This document shows positions 62,140-64,000 of a DNA stretch of 64,000 nt, piece by piece. A model generated the notes under the pieces. The model ran no database searches. It was not told the DNA's origin and saw only the letters and a program-made list of their open reading frames with translations. The stretch covers positions 104,769,709 through 104,833,708 of the forward strand of contig OX422222.1 in the NCBI GenBank assembly GCA_949130495.1, given 5' to 3'. A program made the translations under genes and the position numbers. This DNA comes from Sambucus nigra. Taxonomy: Eukaryota > Streptophyta > Magnoliopsida > Dipsacales > Adoxaceae. The first letter of the stretch is position 1. Each line of letters opens with the position of its first letter.

Positions 62140-62417
62140 CTATCTGCTAGAAAATGTGACTATCTGTCACAATTTTTGCGCTTAAAATTTGTTGTGAAAT
62201 GTTTAGTAACGGTAAAAATTTATTAGTATGTCATTAATTAGTAACGCTAACTCGTTCATTAGTAATGATAAATTTTGTTAGTAATATGTTATTTTCTAAC
62301 ATTAATTTATCTTTACTAATTTATTGCCCAAAACTTTTTCTAGTGATATATTACTGTTACTAATTTCTTTTTTGTAATGGTAATATACCATTAATAAAAG
62401 TGCATTTTTGTGTAGTG
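62140..62417. mobile_element. CACTA-type MITE (left end degraded)
   Basis: The right end ATTTTTGTGTAGTG is the reverse complement of a CACTACACAAAAAT terminus. The left TGCTAGAAAATGTGAC fits a decayed CACTACTAGAAAA. Interior words TTAGTAAC and GTTACTAA in both orientations are typical subterminal repeats. A 3-bp duplication is not clear. Confidence 0.55.
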
Positions 62418-62420
62418 ATA

Positions 62421-62743
62421 GATCTGATAACAATGGGCCAGACCAGCATCGAATAAAAGTTCGATTTATTAGGACCCCACCATCTAACAACAACGAGAGG
62501 GCCTCTAGATTAAGGTGCCAGTTTGTTAGTTATCCTGTCCGGCGCCGTGGAAGGCACTCTGCAGAGCATCAATCAACTAAGCATAATCGGATCACTTCAT
62601 AATCTCATCACAACTTCCCTGACAGAAGGTCCTCCTCCAATAAAAAGAATCCATAGTTAGGAAGATTTAGTGATATGATCTAGAGATAATTATAAGGTCG
62701 GCTACCATCCCATAAGATCCGTACACCTAGGGATTGATCTTGA
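62421..62743 (+). other. Unassigned stretch before the Tat-like gag
   Basis: A basic, Arg/Asn-rich frame (62408-62602) might be the N-terminal side of the gag that follows, but has no clear motif. Confidence 0.3.
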
Positions 62744-63240
62744 ATGCTTTGGGTTTACCTAGTTGTTCACTTGGAGAAACAAGGCTCCTCTAAAGAAGTT
62801 CTTAGTTCCAAAAATCAATCCAAGAACTATAAGAAAATATATGTCCCTATGTACCATAATGACCCGCTTATGTGCCAATTTTTTTCTCTAACTGTAAGAA
62901 AATTAGTCGTAAGTGATTCGAAAAGTTATCACCAATTAGCTAAGAGTCAACTGCCTATTACATCACCAGCAACAAGGTCGTCAAGGAGGTGGACTCCGGC
63001 GTTGCAAAGAAATCAAGAATCCATGAGGAAGTATACCTAATTATATTTGGAGTTATTCAATGAGATTAAAAACCGTAATGAGCAGTTGATAGTCTCCTCT
63101 TTCAAATTTGATATTGTTAGATCAAATAACTTGTATCATTCCCTTATAAAGAAACTAATGTCATTAACGAATGACCTTATGACCCGTATAGAAAAGTAAG
63201 CTAAAGTACATAGATAGGGACAACTAGAATGATTGGTCCA
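62744..63240 (+). pseudogene. Tat-like Ty3/gypsy gag fragment
   Basis: HNDPLMCQFFSLTVRK, SKSYHQLAKSQL, then LFNEIKNRNEQLI and SFKFDIVRSNNLYHSLIKKL follow the order of Tat/Retand-type gag (DP-x-M-C-x-x-F-P/S-x-T-L, the F-x-x-L block, K-x-Y-x-x-R-F-N, and the G-x-x-S-x-L-x-x-x-L block). Residues are strongly diverged and stops are present. Too decayed for a firm lineage. Confidence 0.5.
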
Positions 63241-64000
63241 CTAAGCCAACGACCAAAAATAAAACTCAAAGAAAAAGGAAAGGTCACTACAACCCTAACA
63301 CCAACCAAAAAGGGGGTAATTAAGACAAACTAAAAAGTAAAGGAAAGATGCTGACTAACAAGAATGTGTACCAAGGAGTCGACAATTCTTCAGGGATCCC
63401 ATTTATAAACTCCTCCCTCATTTATAAGCATGTTTTGTATCAATTAATGTGCTTTGGCAAAGTATGTTCAATTTGTGTTTTTACGTGTAATTCTCATCAT
63501 TCTTGAGTTTGGGGTTATTTTATGCGTGACATTATATGTATATGGTATCACTATGTGTTCTCTTGTTAATTTTTATTATTTTGTATTTTAGTCTTTATTT
63601 TTATGTTATGTTTGTCTACGCATAAAAATAGACGGGGGAACTAGATTGTGGTTATATGTCCAAAATTGTTGATGTTCAGATTTTTTTATGATAGTACATA
63701 TGAGTAAATATGTAGCGAAATGTATAATAGGTTTAGTGATTTGAAATAGTGGTATGTTTGTTTGAATTATTTTTGGGATAAAATCGGTTGTTTGTTATTG
63801 TGTGACAAAGATGTTCGTTGTATGCTAAGGTCTCAACTAATTGTGAAAGTTGAATTCATTTTGACTTATATAAGTGATTTCGTAATGTGGAGGGGTGTGG
63901 TGGTTTTTATTTAGACAATATTTCCCATGAAAGTAGTTATATTGATGATGAGGAGCAAGTGGCAGGGGTTGAGTCAAGTAGTTAGAAGATATACTTCTAT
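63241..64000. other. AT-rich stretch, nothing recognised
   Basis: Possibly non-coding parts of the Tat-like element. CCAAAAAGGGGGTAATT at 63305-63321 looks purine-rich but has no LTR behind it that I can define. Confidence 0.4.

Noticed and set aside
63305..63321. GGGGG stretch as a polypurine tract
   Set aside because: No LTR start or second LTR copy follows it.

Overview
This is a gene-poor, repeat-dense stretch of a plant nuclear genome, most likely a eudicot with a sizeable repeat fraction. The evidence is plant-type Ty3/gypsy chromoviruses of the Tekay/Del kind (long LTRs of about 2.7-3.0 kb, initiator-Met primer sites, C-terminal chromodomain), a SIRE-like Ty1/copia element, Tat-like gypsy remnants, a Helitron-like element, hAT and CACTA MITEs, and degraded pieces of plant genes (diaminopimelate decarboxylase, a KIN-4-type kinesin, a PPR protein). 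I see no intact cellular gene, no tRNA or rRNA gene and no CRISPR. No coding frame in any element is free of stops or lost catalytic residues. Names E1-E4, S5 and C1 are mine.

Layout. 1-9114: E1, a + strand Tekay element whose 5' LTR is cut by the window edge. It inserted into one LTR of E2. 9115-18232: E2, a minus-strand Tekay element (left LTR remnant, pol, gag, complete right LTR). 18233-20264: a Tat/Athila-like leader with a primer site and a gag start, plus unassigned sequence. 20265-22120 and 56845-60170: the two halves of one minus-strand copia element, C1. It is split by 22121-56844, a 34.7 kb block that starts and ends as one Tekay element, E3. The 5' LTR of E3 is split by a Helitron-like element (about 24036-45545), which is split in turn by E4 (24975-35383, perfect 5-bp target duplication). 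The pol of E3 is also split by S5, a solo-type LTR that lost its 3' end (49645 to about 52638). 60763-64000: a short LTR with primer site, a hAT MITE, a PPR fragment carrying a CACTA MITE, and a Tat-like gag fragment.

Most unusual signals. (1) All Tekay LTRs that can be checked, from families whose LTRs otherwise differ greatly, keep an AG|GCAAGT site and, 1.5-2.0 kb downstream, a pyrimidine tract plus AG|GTG acceptor with a conserved following block. This looks like a GC-AG intron inside the LTR leader. (2) Within that interval each family has a cluster of short palindromes at about the same distance from the LTR start (roughly 0.9-1.2 kb), but with a different word per family. (3) A covarying stem-loop lies near the acceptor, and another lies just before the polypurine tract. 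(4) E1 and E4 have a gag without a recognisable capsid domain but with three to four zinc knuckles. (5) The Helitron-like element carries fragments of two unrelated genes.

Boundaries given as 'about' come from comparing copies by eye. Lineage names rest on recognised protein motifs, not on a database search.
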